The translations under genes were made by a program, and so were the position numbers. The notes beneath the pieces are model-generated. The model made no database searches, was not told the DNA's origin, and saw only the letters and a list, made by a program, of their open reading frames with translations. Of a stretch of 35,412 bases of DNA, positions 15,311 to 22,856 are shown piece by piece; positions within the stretch are counted from its first letter, which is position 1; every line of letters starts with the position of its first letter. Source of the DNA: an uncultured Erysipelotrichaceae bacterium (lineage in GTDB: Bacteria > Bacillota_I > Bacilli_A > Erysipelotrichales > Erysipelotrichaceae); assembly GCA_902803785.1 (NCBI GenBank), contig CADCRE010000001.1:1-35412 (forward strand), in the 5' to 3' direction.

Positions 15311-16204
15311 CTATTCAACGTCAAACCCTTCTTTGATCAGCACGTCGAGTCTGCGTTTCGCATCTTCACTTAACGGCGCAAACGGTCTGCGGCAGGTACC
15401 GCAGTCCAGCCCCTGCTTCTTCAGGATGTATTTCACTGCCGGGAAGATACCGGCCTTGACCATCTCTTCCACGCGGTGATTGACCAGTGTCTGGACCTTT
15501 CTCGCCTTGTCCATCTCGCCGTTCTGATAGTATTCTCTGACCTTTTTGAAAGTCTTCGGATAGAGGTTCACGGTCGTGCCGATCGCCGCATTGGCGCCGG
15601 CTGCCAGACCGGAAAGATAGATCTCATCGAATCCGTTGAAGTAGACCTTGTCCGGATAGTCCGTGATCATCCTTTCGAGACCGAACAGGTCAGTCGAAGT
15701 GTGCTTGATCCCGATGACTCTGTCGTTGTCCAGAAGTCTTCCGGCGTTGTCCTTATTGAAGGAGACTCCGGTAAACTGCGGGATATTGTAGACGATGACG
15801 CCGAGGTCATCTACCGCATTCACCACATCCAGGTAGTACTGCAGGATCTCATCCATCGAGAACTTGTAGTAATACGGCGGGATCATGCTGACGGCAGCGG
15901 CACCCGCTTTCTTTGCGTGCTGTGCCAGTTCGATGACATCTCCGGTACGGATCGTACCGATATGCGATACGACAGGGACTCTTCCGCCCACCTGATCCAG
16001 TACCGTCTCCAGGATTTTCTTTCTTTCCTCAAGAGAAAGCAGAAGTCCTTCCCCGGAAGATCCGCAGCAGTAGAATCCTTCCACGCCGTTCTTCAGTTCG
16101 AACTCTACGAGCTCTCTGAGCATTTCATAGTTGACCATCTCATCTTCATGAAACGGAACGATCAGGGCAGAAAAGATCTTCTTCAGTTCTTCCTTGTTTA
16201 CCAT
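15311..16204 (-). CDS. NanA-like class I aldolase of the DapA superfamily
   Basis: A 297-residue TIM-barrel aldolase most like N-acetylneuraminate lyase. Positions line up with E. coli NanA at a constant +2 offset: Ser-Ser of GSSGEG (49-50), Tyr139 (YNIPQFTG), Schiff-base Lys167 (GIKHTS), Asp193-Glu194 of NGFDE, and Thr210 where NanA has Ser208. The C-terminal CRRPFAPL block also matches. NanA-type enzymes split ulosonic acids into pyruvate and an aldose. The polyol-contacting Asp-Glu pair is kept, so a long-chain ulosonic acid is likely. No NanE or NanK is nearby, so sialic acid itself is doubtful; Kdo, giving D-arabinose, would fit the neighbours. Overlaps the SDR by 7 nt. Confidence 0.85.
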   Translation of the reverse strand: MVNKEELKKIFSALIVPFHEDEMVNYEMLRELVEFELKNGVEGFYCCGSSGEGLLLSLEERKKILETVLDQVGGRVPVVSHIGTIRTGDVIELAQHAKKAGAAAVSMIPPYYYKFSMDEILQYYLDVVNAVDDLGVIVYNIPQFTGVSFNKDNAGRLLDNDRVIGIKHTSTDLFGLERMITDYPDKVYFNGFDEIYLSGLAAGANAAIGTTVNLYPKTFKKVREYYQNGEMDKARKVQTLVNHRVEEMVKAGIFPAVKYILKKQGLDCGTCRRPFAPLSEDAKRRLDVLIKEGFDVE

Positions 16205-17028
16205 GCTGTCCAGCCGCCGTCCATGATCAGGTTGGAACCGGTCATATATCTGCTGGCATCGGAAGCCAGGAAGATGATCGCTCCGTTGTATTCGTCTTCT
16301 TTCGCCATACGGCCGATTGGGATCCTTGCCTCATAGTTCGCATGGAAGTATTCATCCTGTGTATCTCTCCAGACACCGGAAGGTGTGAAGGTGTTGACAC
16401 GGATGCCTGCCTTTGCCCAATACGTTGCGCAGTATCTGGTCAGGTTGTAGACACCGGACTTGGATGCGCTGTATGCGACCGGCTTGATGAACGGAACGCC
16501 TGTCATCTCTTTCTTGTATGCGTAGATGTCCTGTACCGGTGACAGCATGCCGTAGATGGAACCGACGTTGATGATGGAACCCGGGATACCTGCCTTGGCC
16601 ATTCGTGCACCGACAGCCTGGTCGATCAGGAAGGCACCGACGAGGTTGACTTCCACGACCTGACGGAAGACGTCTTCCGGGAAGTTCTCGAACGGACCGG
16701 AGACCTCAGGCGGAGCGGAAGGCTGTGTATCCAGACCGGCGTTGTTTACCAGTACGTCCGGAGTGCCCCAGACCTTTTCCACATCGTCCAGTGCGGTATT
16801 GATCTCATCCTTTTTGGTGATATCGACTTTGTAGAAACGCAGGTTCTCATTCTCTGCCATCTCTCCAAACACTTTCTTCACTCTCTCTTCTTTCGGTTCG
16901 CTGTGTTCGAAACACGCCACCTTCGCTCCTCTTTCGATAAAAGCCTTTGCGTAGTTGGAACCCAGCTGTCCCAGACCGCCCGTAATGATGACGATCTTGT
17001 CTTCTACAGAAAATAACGGATCTTTCAT
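16198..17028 (-). CDS. Short-chain dehydrogenase/reductase (SDR) 2
   Basis: A 276-residue classical SDR with GGLGQLG (17-23), NNAG (95-98) and the catalytic Ser157, Tyr186 and Lys190 (YSASK). A SIYG insert between Ser and Tyr and the C-terminal GGWTAW are typical of a subgroup found with carbohydrate and sugar-acid genes, including gluconate 5-dehydrogenase-like enzymes. AGGAGG precedes the ATG by 11 nt. It follows the zinc-type dehydrogenase by 15 nt and overlaps the NanA-like gene, so the two oxidoreductases and the aldolase are made together. Probably an NAD(P)-dependent oxidation or reduction of the sugar or ulosonate carbon chain; the exact step is unknown. Confidence 0.85.
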   Translation of the reverse strand: MKDPLFSVEDKIVIITGGLGQLGSNYAKAFIERGAKVACFEHSEPKEERVKKVFGEMAENENLRFYKVDITKKDEINTALDDVEKVWGTPDVLVNNAGLDTQPSAPPEVSGPFENFPEDVFRQVVEVNLVGAFLIDQAVGARMAKAGIPGSIINVGSIYGMLSPVQDIYAYKKEMTGVPFIKPVAYSASKSGVYNLTRYCATYWAKAGIRVNTFTPSGVWRDTQDEYFHANYEARIPIGRMAKEDEYNGAIIFLASDASRYMTGSNLIMDGGWTAW

Positions 17029-17043
17029 ATTCTTTTTTACCTC

Positions 17044-18060
17044 CTATTTCATATCGATCAGATATTTGTATGCTTCTCTGTTTTTCAAACGTTCATATGC
17101 TTCCGCGATCCTGTCCAAAGGAAGCGGATCTTTCTTGTCATACCAGTCTTCTGCCTTCAGTTTCCCTTCACGGATCCTTTTAATGACCTCATCGTGCGTT
17201 TCCGGCTCATCGTATCCTGCACAGTAGACCTTGAAATTATTCTTCGTACAGAACGGGTTGATGCCGTAACCCTTCCGGTCGTTCCATCCGTAGACAGCGA
17301 CCGTAGCATCCTCGTTGATCAGAGGCAGGGCGCGGTTGACGTTGTCGCTGCTGCCGACACCGTCGATGATCACATCGATGCCTTCCGGGAAGATCTCCCT
17401 CAGTTGTTCCTCGATGTTTTCAGAATGGTAATCGATCGAAGCGACCGCCCCCAGACGGATCGGATCCTCTGCCCGTTTCGGGCTTCCGATCACGGCGGCT
17501 CTATTTCCGTTATACACCGCATGTGCGACAAATGCCAGCGCATTTGCCCCGGAACCGCACACCAGAACGTTAGCGCTTTCAGATACCTTCAGTCTCTGAA
17601 AATAACTGAGCGTTTCTCTCCAGGTGATGATCATCGGACCGTCCTTCGGATCGATGTCTTCCGGTATGACTTTGTTCACACGGTTCTTGAACCATTTTGA
17701 TCTATCTATGCCGTCTTCTTCCATCGCCATCCAGTCTAAGGCGATCCCGTATTGCGCAAATCCGCCCCAGCACACCGAGATCCCATCGTTCGGGATCGTT
17801 CCCACTCGCGTGATCCGATCTCCGACCTTGAAGTTTCTGACTTTCTGATCGACTTCGACGACGACACCTGTCGATTCATGTCCCAGGACCGCCGGATAGC
17901 TGACCGGATTGGGGTGCTGCTTGCGCATCAGCCTCGCATCCGTTCCGGCACAGGTCGAACCGTATTCGATCCTTACCAGAGCCCCGTATTCCGGGATCGG
18001 CGGGACCGGGATGTCCTGTACGTGAAGCTTTCCTTCTGTATCTAATACCGCTGCTTTCAT
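17044..18060 (-). CDS. Zinc-type medium-chain dehydrogenase
   Basis: A 338-residue MDR-superfamily protein. The catalytic-domain zinc ligands Cys37 (CAGTD) and His61-Glu62 (LGHES) are present. The four-cysteine structural zinc lobe of classical alcohol dehydrogenases is absent, the corresponding stretch being about 86-105. The nucleotide site reads GSGANA (169-174), so the third Gly of GxGxxG is Ala. Relatives include threonine and sorbitol dehydrogenases and archaeal D-arabinose/glucose dehydrogenases, most of which keep the structural zinc. It lies after the DapA-like gene, separated by a terminator. Likely oxidises a polyol or aldose with NAD(P); the substrate is not determinable. Confidence 0.82.
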   Translation of the reverse strand: MKAAVLDTEGKLHVQDIPVPPIPEYGALVRIEYGSTCAGTDARLMRKQHPNPVSYPAVLGHESTGVVVEVDQKVRNFKVGDRITRVGTIPNDGISVCWGGFAQYGIALDWMAMEEDGIDRSKWFKNRVNKVIPEDIDPKDGPMIITWRETLSYFQRLKVSESANVLVCGSGANALAFVAHAVYNGNRAAVIGSPKRAEDPIRLGAVASIDYHSENIEEQLREIFPEGIDVIIDGVGSSDNVNRALPLINEDATVAVYGWNDRKGYGINPFCTKNNFKVYCAGYDEPETHDEVIKRIREGKLKAEDWYDKKDPLPLDRIAEAYERLKNREAYKYLIDMK

Positions 18061-18076
18061 ATGACCTCCAGAGAAT

Positions 18077-18101
18077 AAAAAAGGCGCTTCACAAAGCGCC
18101 T
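18077..18101 (-). terminator. Attenuating terminator after the first gene of block B
   Basis: AGGCGCTT (18082-18089) pairs with AAGCGCCT (18094-18101) around CACA; leftwards the stem runs into six T residues. It lies between the DapA-like gene and the dehydrogenase gene and should cut most transcripts, leaving the first gene the most abundant. Confidence 0.8.
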
Positions 18102-18109
18102 GATGTTTT

Positions 18110-19039
18110 TTAGATCAGTTCCAGTTCCTTCATGACCTTCTTGAGGTTGGCCATTTCTGCCTTGGTGATCGGAGCTAACGGACCTCTTGCCGGGCCGATC
18201 TTCAGACCGGTCTTGAGTTCGATCGCCGGACGCAGGATCGGGTTCGGATGAACTCTGCCGAAGTCTGCCCAGGTACGGCAGAATCTGTAGAGCTTCGTGA
18301 AGTTCTTCAGAGCGACATCGTTCTTGCCTGCTTCGAATGCATCGAAGACCTTGTTCAGAGTATCGCCCATGATGTGTGCGGAACCGGAAATGATTCCCTG
18401 AGCGCCCTGTACGATCGTCGGCAGCAGCATGACATCGTCACCGTTGAAGATGATGAAATCAGGATCGACGTCCTTGGTCGCAAGACGGTAGTCCAGGATC
18501 TGGTTCGGATTCAGGCCGGCCTCATCCTTGATACCGATGATGTTCGGATGCTTCGCAAGTCTTGCGCAGGTCTCCGGTTCGATATTGACGCCTGTAAATA
18601 CAGGAATGTTGTAAAGCATGATCTTTGCACCGGTCTCTTCGGCGATCCTCCAGTAGTGGTTGAAGATGCCTTCCTGATCCGGCTTGCAGTAGAACGGAGC
18701 GACGATCAGGCAGTAGTCTGCGCCGATCCTGACAGCTTCCTTCGTCAGCTTGATCGTTTCATATGTGGATGCACAGCCTGTACCGCAGATCAGGGTGCAG
18801 CGTCCGTCGACAGCCTTCTTCGCTGTTTCGAACAGTTTGACTCTCTCATCGAACGTCAATGCGCTCGCCTCACCGGTCGTACCGGTAGAGATCACGGAGT
18901 CGCCGCATTTGTTCTTGATGACGTAGTCGATCAGCTGTGCGTATACTTCATAGTTAACTTCTTCATTCTTCTTGAACGGGGTGACAAGAGGAATGGAGAT
19001 TCTTCCGAAACCTTTGTTGACAACAGTCTTATTTTTCAT
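18110..19039 (-). CDS. DapA-superfamily lyase/aldolase 2 (first gene of block B)
   Basis: A 309-residue TIM-barrel aldolase family member that would usually be labelled dihydrodipicolinate synthase. GTTGE (53-57), Tyr117, Tyr143 and the Schiff-base Lys171 (GIKD) are all in place. The position equal to Arg138 of E. coli DapA is Phe148 (YNIPVFTG), so binding of aspartate semialdehyde should fail. The active site can still form the pyruvate imine. With a position in a sugar catabolic operon, a 2-keto-3-deoxy acid aldolase or dehydratase is more likely. The ATG at 19039 has AGGAG 6 nt upstream; the frame could extend to 19081 but that start would lie at the -10 box. It has its own operator-bearing promoter and its own terminator. 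Confidence 0.87.
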   Translation of the reverse strand: MKNKTVVNKGFGRISIPLVTPFKKNEEVNYEVYAQLIDYVIKNKCGDSVISTGTTGEASALTFDERVKLFETAKKAVDGRCTLICGTGCASTYETIKLTKEAVRIGADYCLIVAPFYCKPDQEGIFNHYWRIAEETGAKIMLYNIPVFTGVNIEPETCARLAKHPNIIGIKDEAGLNPNQILDYRLATKDVDPDFIIFNGDDVMLLPTIVQGAQGIISGSAHIMGDTLNKVFDAFEAGKNDVALKNFTKLYRFCRTWADFGRVHPNPILRPAIELKTGLKIGPARGPLAPITKAEMANLKKVMKELELI

Positions 19040-19079
19040 TTTCTTCTCCTTATGATTTATTCGTTCTGTTTCTGACTTC

Positions 19080-19107
19080 ATTATATAATATGTCTTACAT
19101 TTGTCAA
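19080..19107 (-). promoter_or_regulatory. Sigma-A-type promoter of block B
   Basis: Minus strand TTGACA (19107-19102) and TATAAT (19085-19080), both perfect consensus hexamers, are 16 nt apart. A promoter this good is expected to be repressed. A GntR-type palindrome lies just upstream and a degenerate one lies within the spacer. The predicted leader is about 35 nt. Confidence 0.85.
19090..19100. promoter_or_regulatory. Degenerate GntR-type site between the -35 and -10 boxes
   Basis: ATGTCTTACAT keeps the GT-N3-AC core of the FadR-type consensus with altered outer bases. It sits inside the promoter spacer, 31 bp (three turns) from the perfect operator at 19121, where a bound repressor would exclude RNA polymerase. 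Confidence 0.4.
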
Positions 19108-19120
19108 TTTACTGAACGTA

Positions 19121-19131
19121 TTGTCAGACAA
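19121..19131. promoter_or_regulatory. FadR/GntR-type operator upstream of block B
   Basis: TTGTCAGACAA is the exact reverse complement of the palindrome at 13161 and fits TNGTNNNACNA at every fixed position. It lies about 14 nt upstream of the -35 box of block B. Sharing this site with the livK promoter joins the two operons into one regulon. Confidence 0.7.
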
Positions 19132-19149
19132 CTTTTTCTGAATATCCAA

Positions 19150-20118
19150 TTATTTTACGATATGGCTTTCCGCTCTCTTGGAACGGACGATATCCAATAT
19201 GACAGCTGCAACGATGATGGTCCCCAGGATGATCTCCTTGAAGGCGGCGTTCAGTCCGATCAGGTTCAGTCCGTTGTTGATCATACCGATGATCAGAGTT
19301 CCCGCCAGCGTATTGATGACGCTGCTCTTGGATGCGCCGCCGACATAGACTGCCGCCAGAGCCATCAGAGAGGAATCCGATCCGGAAGAAGGCTGACCGG
19401 AACCGAGCCTTGCAGCCAGAACGATCCCCGCCAATGCGCTGCAGGCTCCGCCCACCGCAAATGCCAGGACCTTGATCAGTCGGACATTGATCCCGCTGAG
19501 CTGTGCGGCCTGCCGGTTCTCACCTACGATCGCCACGTTGCGTCCGAAGACCCGGTATCTCTGTACATAGGCACCGAACGCATACAGGACCAGAAGGATG
19601 ATCGCGACGATCGGAATGCTGTCGTTGAAGATATAGCCTCTGGCGATCTTCGTGAAACTTTCAGGAAGCCCGGTGATCGCCTTGGAGTTCGTCAGCAGGA
19701 GGACCAGACCTGAAAGGACGTAGTTGAATCCCAGTGTCGCGATGAAAGACGGCACGTCAAGGTACGCAACGATCGAACCGAGGAATATAAAAGCCACGAC
19801 GCTCAGAAGGATCGTAATGATCGAAGCGATCCAAGGGTTCATCCCCACGTTCATCATCAGATGGGCACAGAAACATCCTGCCAGACAGACGACACCGCCC
19901 TGGGAAAGATCGATCTCCCCGGATGTGACTACGAAGGTCGCTCCCAACGCGACGATACCGGTCACGGCGACCTGACGGACGACGTTGATGAGGTTGCTGG
20001 CAGTCAGGAACTTGTCCGATGCGGCAGACATCACCGCAAACAGCAGGATCGCGATCAGCCATACGCCGAGTTTTCCCCATACCGTTCTGATCAGTTTTGT
20101 TGCTTTATTATCTTTCAT
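19150..20118 (-). CDS. Sugar ABC transporter permease, RbsC-like
   Basis: A 322-residue membrane permease of the RbsC/BPD_transp_2 family with about nine hydrophobic segments. Characteristic stretches are ASNLINVVRQVAVTGIVALG (49-68), the GEIDLSQGG loop (75-83) and GGASKSSVINTLAGTLIIG. It forms the channel for a pentose-, galactose- or autoinducer-type sugar importer. It overlaps the RbsA-like gene by 4 nt (ATGA). Its stop is followed within 20 nt by the operator of block B, with no terminator, so read-through into block B is likely. Confidence 0.9.
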   Translation of the reverse strand: MKDNKATKLIRTVWGKLGVWLIAILLFAVMSAASDKFLTASNLINVVRQVAVTGIVALGATFVVTSGEIDLSQGGVVCLAGCFCAHLMMNVGMNPWIASIITILLSVVAFIFLGSIVAYLDVPSFIATLGFNYVLSGLVLLLTNSKAITGLPESFTKIARGYIFNDSIPIVAIILLVLYAFGAYVQRYRVFGRNVAIVGENRQAAQLSGINVRLIKVLAFAVGGACSALAGIVLAARLGSGQPSSGSDSSLMALAAVYVGGASKSSVINTLAGTLIIGMINNGLNLIGLNAAFKEIILGTIIVAAVILDIVRSKRAESHIVK

Positions 20119-21635
20119 AATGTGATCCCCCTATTCGTTCCTGTTTCATTGACTGACAGTGCAGCGATCCTCTCCTGAGAGAATTCCTCTTTCTTCAGTT
20201 CGCCCGTGATCCTTCCTTCACACATGACGATGATGCGGTCGCAGATCCCCATGACCTCTTCCGATTCCGAAGAGACCACGATGATGCCTTTTCCTTGCGA
20301 AGCCATATCGTTGATGATGTCGTAGATCTCTTTCTTGGCTCCGACATCGATGCCTCGCGTCGGTTCATCCATGATGATGACCTCTGAATCAGACATCAGC
20401 CACTTGGATAAGACGACCTTCTGCTGATTCCCGCCGCTGAGATACATCACCTTTTGTTCGATCGAAGGCGTCTTGATGTTCAGCGCATCCACATAATCGT
20501 TTGAGTATTTCGTCTCTTTCCTGCGATCGATATTCCCGCCGCTGAGGACCTTGTCCAGCGCCACCATGACGACGTTCTCTCTGACGCTGATCGGAAGGAC
20601 CAGACCTTCCGTCTTTCTGTTTTCCGTAAGCAGGCCGATGCCGTTGCGGATACTTTTCTTCGGAGTCGAGGTATCGATCTGTTTTCCATGCAGATAGACC
20701 CTTCCCTTCTTCCTCTTCCGGGAACCGAAGATCGTATGCATCGTCTCCGTCCTTCCCGATCCGACCAGACCCGCAAAACCCAAAACTTCACCTTTATGCA
20801 GAGTGAAGCTGATGTCGCTGACCTTGACCCCGTCGGAAAGATCCTCGACCCGAAGCAGTTCTTCCCCGATCTCCACATCCCTTTCCGGGAACTGTTTCGA
20901 CATCTCTCTGCCGATCATCTTGGTGATCAGTTCTGCCTTTGTAATATCTTTTATATCCTTTGTATCTACGAACTGACCGTCTCTCATGATCGTGACACGG
21001 TCTGAGATCTCGAAGATCTCATCCAGTCTGTGCGTGATGAAGATGATCGAGACTCCCTTCTTCTTCAAAGTGCGGATGATCTGAAACAGTACCTTGATCT
21101 CTTTGTCGGTCAAAGAGGACGTCGGCTCATCCATGATCACCAGCTTGGAATCCCTGGATACCGCCTTGACGATCTCCACCATCTGCTGGCGGGCGATCGA
21201 AAGCGTTCCGACCGGATCCTCCGCCTTCAGATCGATCCCCAGAGCGTCCAGGTGTTCCTGAGCCATCCGATTCATCTTTCTCCAGGCGACGTTTCCTGTC
21301 TTCGTCTTCGGATGACGGCCGATGTAGATGTTTTCCGCTACGGTCAAAGATGGAAGAAGATTCAGTTCCTGATAGATGATAGAGATCCCCAGGTCTTCTG
21401 CGACCCTTGGATTTCCGATCTCCGTCGTCACACCGTCGAACACGATCGTGCCCGAATCTTTCCGATAGGCTCCGGACAGGATCTTCATCAGTGTCGATTT
21501 TCCCGCTCCGTTTCCTCCCATCAGAGAGAGCACTTCTCCTTTATATACATCCATGGAAAAGTCCGAGAGTGCCTTGACTCCCGGGAAGCTCTTGCTGATG
21601 CCTTCCATTCTCAGAAGGATATCTCTGTCTTTCAT
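20115..21635 (-). CDS. Sugar ABC transporter ATPase, RbsA-like, two nucleotide-binding domains
   Basis: A 506-residue duplicated ATPase typical of RbsA/MglA/XylG. Domain 1 has Walker A GGNGAGKST (40-48), signature LSIARQQ and Walker B MDEPTSSL. Domain 2 has the family's degenerate Walker A GLVGSGRTE, signature LSGGNQQ and Walker B MDEPTRGIDVG. The N-terminal site is therefore the competent P-loop, as in RbsA. GAGGAG precedes the start. It powers the RbsC-like permease and receives sugar from the lipoprotein encoded upstream. Confidence 0.93.
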   Translation of the reverse strand: MKDRDILLRMEGISKSFPGVKALSDFSMDVYKGEVLSLMGGNGAGKSTLMKILSGAYRKDSGTIVFDGVTTEIGNPRVAEDLGISIIYQELNLLPSLTVAENIYIGRHPKTKTGNVAWRKMNRMAQEHLDALGIDLKAEDPVGTLSIARQQMVEIVKAVSRDSKLVIMDEPTSSLTDKEIKVLFQIIRTLKKKGVSIIFITHRLDEIFEISDRVTIMRDGQFVDTKDIKDITKAELITKMIGREMSKQFPERDVEIGEELLRVEDLSDGVKVSDISFTLHKGEVLGFAGLVGSGRTETMHTIFGSRKRKKGRVYLHGKQIDTSTPKKSIRNGIGLLTENRKTEGLVLPISVRENVVMVALDKVLSGGNIDRRKETKYSNDYVDALNIKTPSIEQKVMYLSGGNQQKVVLSKWLMSDSEVIIMDEPTRGIDVGAKKEIYDIINDMASQGKGIIVVSSESEEVMGICDRIIVMCEGRITGELKKEEFSQERIAALSVNETGTNRGITL

Positions 21636-21656
21636 CTTCGATCTCCTCTCTAATCC

Positions 21657-21688
21657 GATAAGTGCACTGATGACTCAGTGCACTTATC
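21657..21688. other. 14-bp perfect hairpin between the binding-protein and ATPase genes
   Basis: GATAAGTGCACTGA pairs perfectly with 21675-21688 around a 4-nt TGAC loop. Reading leftwards no T run follows, so it is not a classical terminator. A very stable stem just after a binding-protein gene can protect the upstream message from 3' exonucleases and so raise binding-protein output relative to the ATPase and permease. Confidence 0.6.
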
Positions 21689-21711
21689 CTTGTCTTTTCT
21701 AAAGATCTGTC

Positions 21712-22689
21712 TTAGTTGCCGTAAACATCATCGTAGGTCTTTTCACCTTCATAGGTGTAAAGGACCGGATAGTAATTTACGATCCTGTCGACAGCGCCGC
21801 CGTTTGCGACAGTCTCGACATTCTTCAGAGTCGTCTCCATCTCGTAAGTTGCGCTGACGACCAGAGTTGCGATGAACTGCGTGCCGCCATCGATGGCTGC
21901 CTTGTCCGCATCGGAGCAGTCCCAACCAATGATGATCGGATCTTCACGTTTTGCGGCCTGTACTGCATCGAGTTCACCCATATTATTATTGGTACCAATA
22001 CCGTAAATCAGGTCGATATGATCGTATGCCGTCAGGTCATCTTCGATCGCCTGCATTGCGCCTTCCTGAGAATCGACCATGGATTCCTGAAGCAGCGTAT
22101 ATTTCAGTCCGCCCTTTTCCAGTCCGGCATAGAATCCGTCAGCTCTGTTTCTGCCGACACCTGAGTCGGAAGTCGTCGTGACCATCGTGATCTCATTGAC
22201 GCCCTTGTTCAGGAAGTACTTTGCGGTATAGACGCCCGCATATTCACCGACCGCGACATCGTCTGCGATCACGTGGCTGGCGAAGACATCACTGTCAGTA
22301 AGTCCGCCTGTATTCAGGAAGAATACCGGAACGTTTGCCTCTGCGGCAGCTTCCAGAACTTCATGAATGGAATCACCCCACCAGGAAGCGATGACCAGTG
22401 CATCTACACCTTGCTGCAGAAGGTCCAGACAGTCATTGATCTGCTGCTCAACATTCATATTGTTGATCAGAGTCGTATGATCCCAGCCCCTCTTGTCACA
22501 CTCCTTTTCGAACACATCTGCCATCTCGGCGTAGTAAGGGATATTCAGGGTAACGGAAGAGAAACCGACGAAGAAACGACCTTCCTCCGGAGTGCCACCC
22601 TCACCCGAATCATCCGCAGGCTTGTTGCCGCAGGCAGCCAGTGAGCACACCAGAAGCAACGTCATAAGCAGCGTAAGTAGCTTTTTCAT
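21712..22689 (-). CDS. Sugar-binding lipoprotein, RbsB-like
   Basis: A 325-residue extracellular lipoprotein. The signal ends in LAAC with Cys20 lipidated, followed by a short flexible Asp/Gly/Glu linker. The mature domain is the periplasmic-binding-protein 4 fold of RbsB and related sugar sensors, with the NIPYYAEM start, an IASWWGDS segment and a VGEYAGVYTAKYFL helix. It delivers a sugar to the RbsA/RbsC-like complex. AAAGGAGG precedes the ATG. A cre-type site upstream suggests glucose repression. The ligand (pentose, hexose or other) is not determinable from sequence. Confidence 0.9.
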   Translation of the reverse strand: MKKLLTLLMTLLLVCSLAACGNKPADDSGEGGTPEEGRFFVGFSSVTLNIPYYAEMADVFEKECDKRGWDHTTLINNMNVEQQINDCLDLLQQGVDALVIASWWGDSIHEVLEAAAEANVPVFFLNTGGLTDSDVFASHVIADDVAVGEYAGVYTAKYFLNKGVNEITMVTTTSDSGVGRNRADGFYAGLEKGGLKYTLLQESMVDSQEGAMQAIEDDLTAYDHIDLIYGIGTNNNMGELDAVQAAKREDPIIIGWDCSDADKAAIDGGTQFIATLVVSATYEMETTLKNVETVANGGAVDRIVNYYPVLYTYEGEKTYDDVYGN

Positions 22690-22772
22690 TATCTTGTCCT
22701 CCTTTATCGAAAGGCATAAAGCCCTTCTTTATAAGACCATTTTATCTTTCCGGTGCCCTGGAGATGAATATG

Positions 22773-22786
22773 TGAAAACGCTAACA
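22773..22786. promoter_or_regulatory. CcpA-type cre site upstream of the RbsB-like gene
   Basis: TGAAAACGCTAACA on the plus strand fits the cre consensus TGWAARCGYTWNCW at every position. It lies about 85 nt before the binding-protein start, within the expected promoter region. This points to carbon catabolite control of the importer. I could not assign a confident -35/-10 pair here. Confidence 0.65.
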
Positions 22787-22856
22787 TTTTTATATTTTCT
22801 GTTTTATGAAATCGGGTCCTGTGCGTATGGAAACGGCCTGAAAAAGTCTAAAAAAC

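Noticed and set aside
18110-19039. Dihydrodipicolinate synthase (lysine synthesis)
   Set aside because: The Arg138-equivalent position is Phe148, and the gene has sugar-catabolic neighbours with an operator-bearing catabolic promoter.
5957-19075. Many long plus-strand open frames opposite the central cluster (for example 7228-8442, 11848-12744, 15476-16336, 18248-19075)
   Set aside because: All are shadows of minus-strand genes with clear family motifs, and have no ribosome binding sites or promoters of their own.
21657-21688. Intrinsic terminator between the RbsB- and RbsA-like genes
   Set aside because: The stem is strong but no T run follows on the transcribed strand; it is recorded as a stabilising or processing hairpin.
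13261-22689. Sialic acid utilisation cluster
   Set aside because: Only the NanA-like aldolase and an FCD regulator fit. NanE, NanK, NagA/NagB and a sialidase are absent, and the ribokinase, isomerase and mutarotase set points to another sugar.
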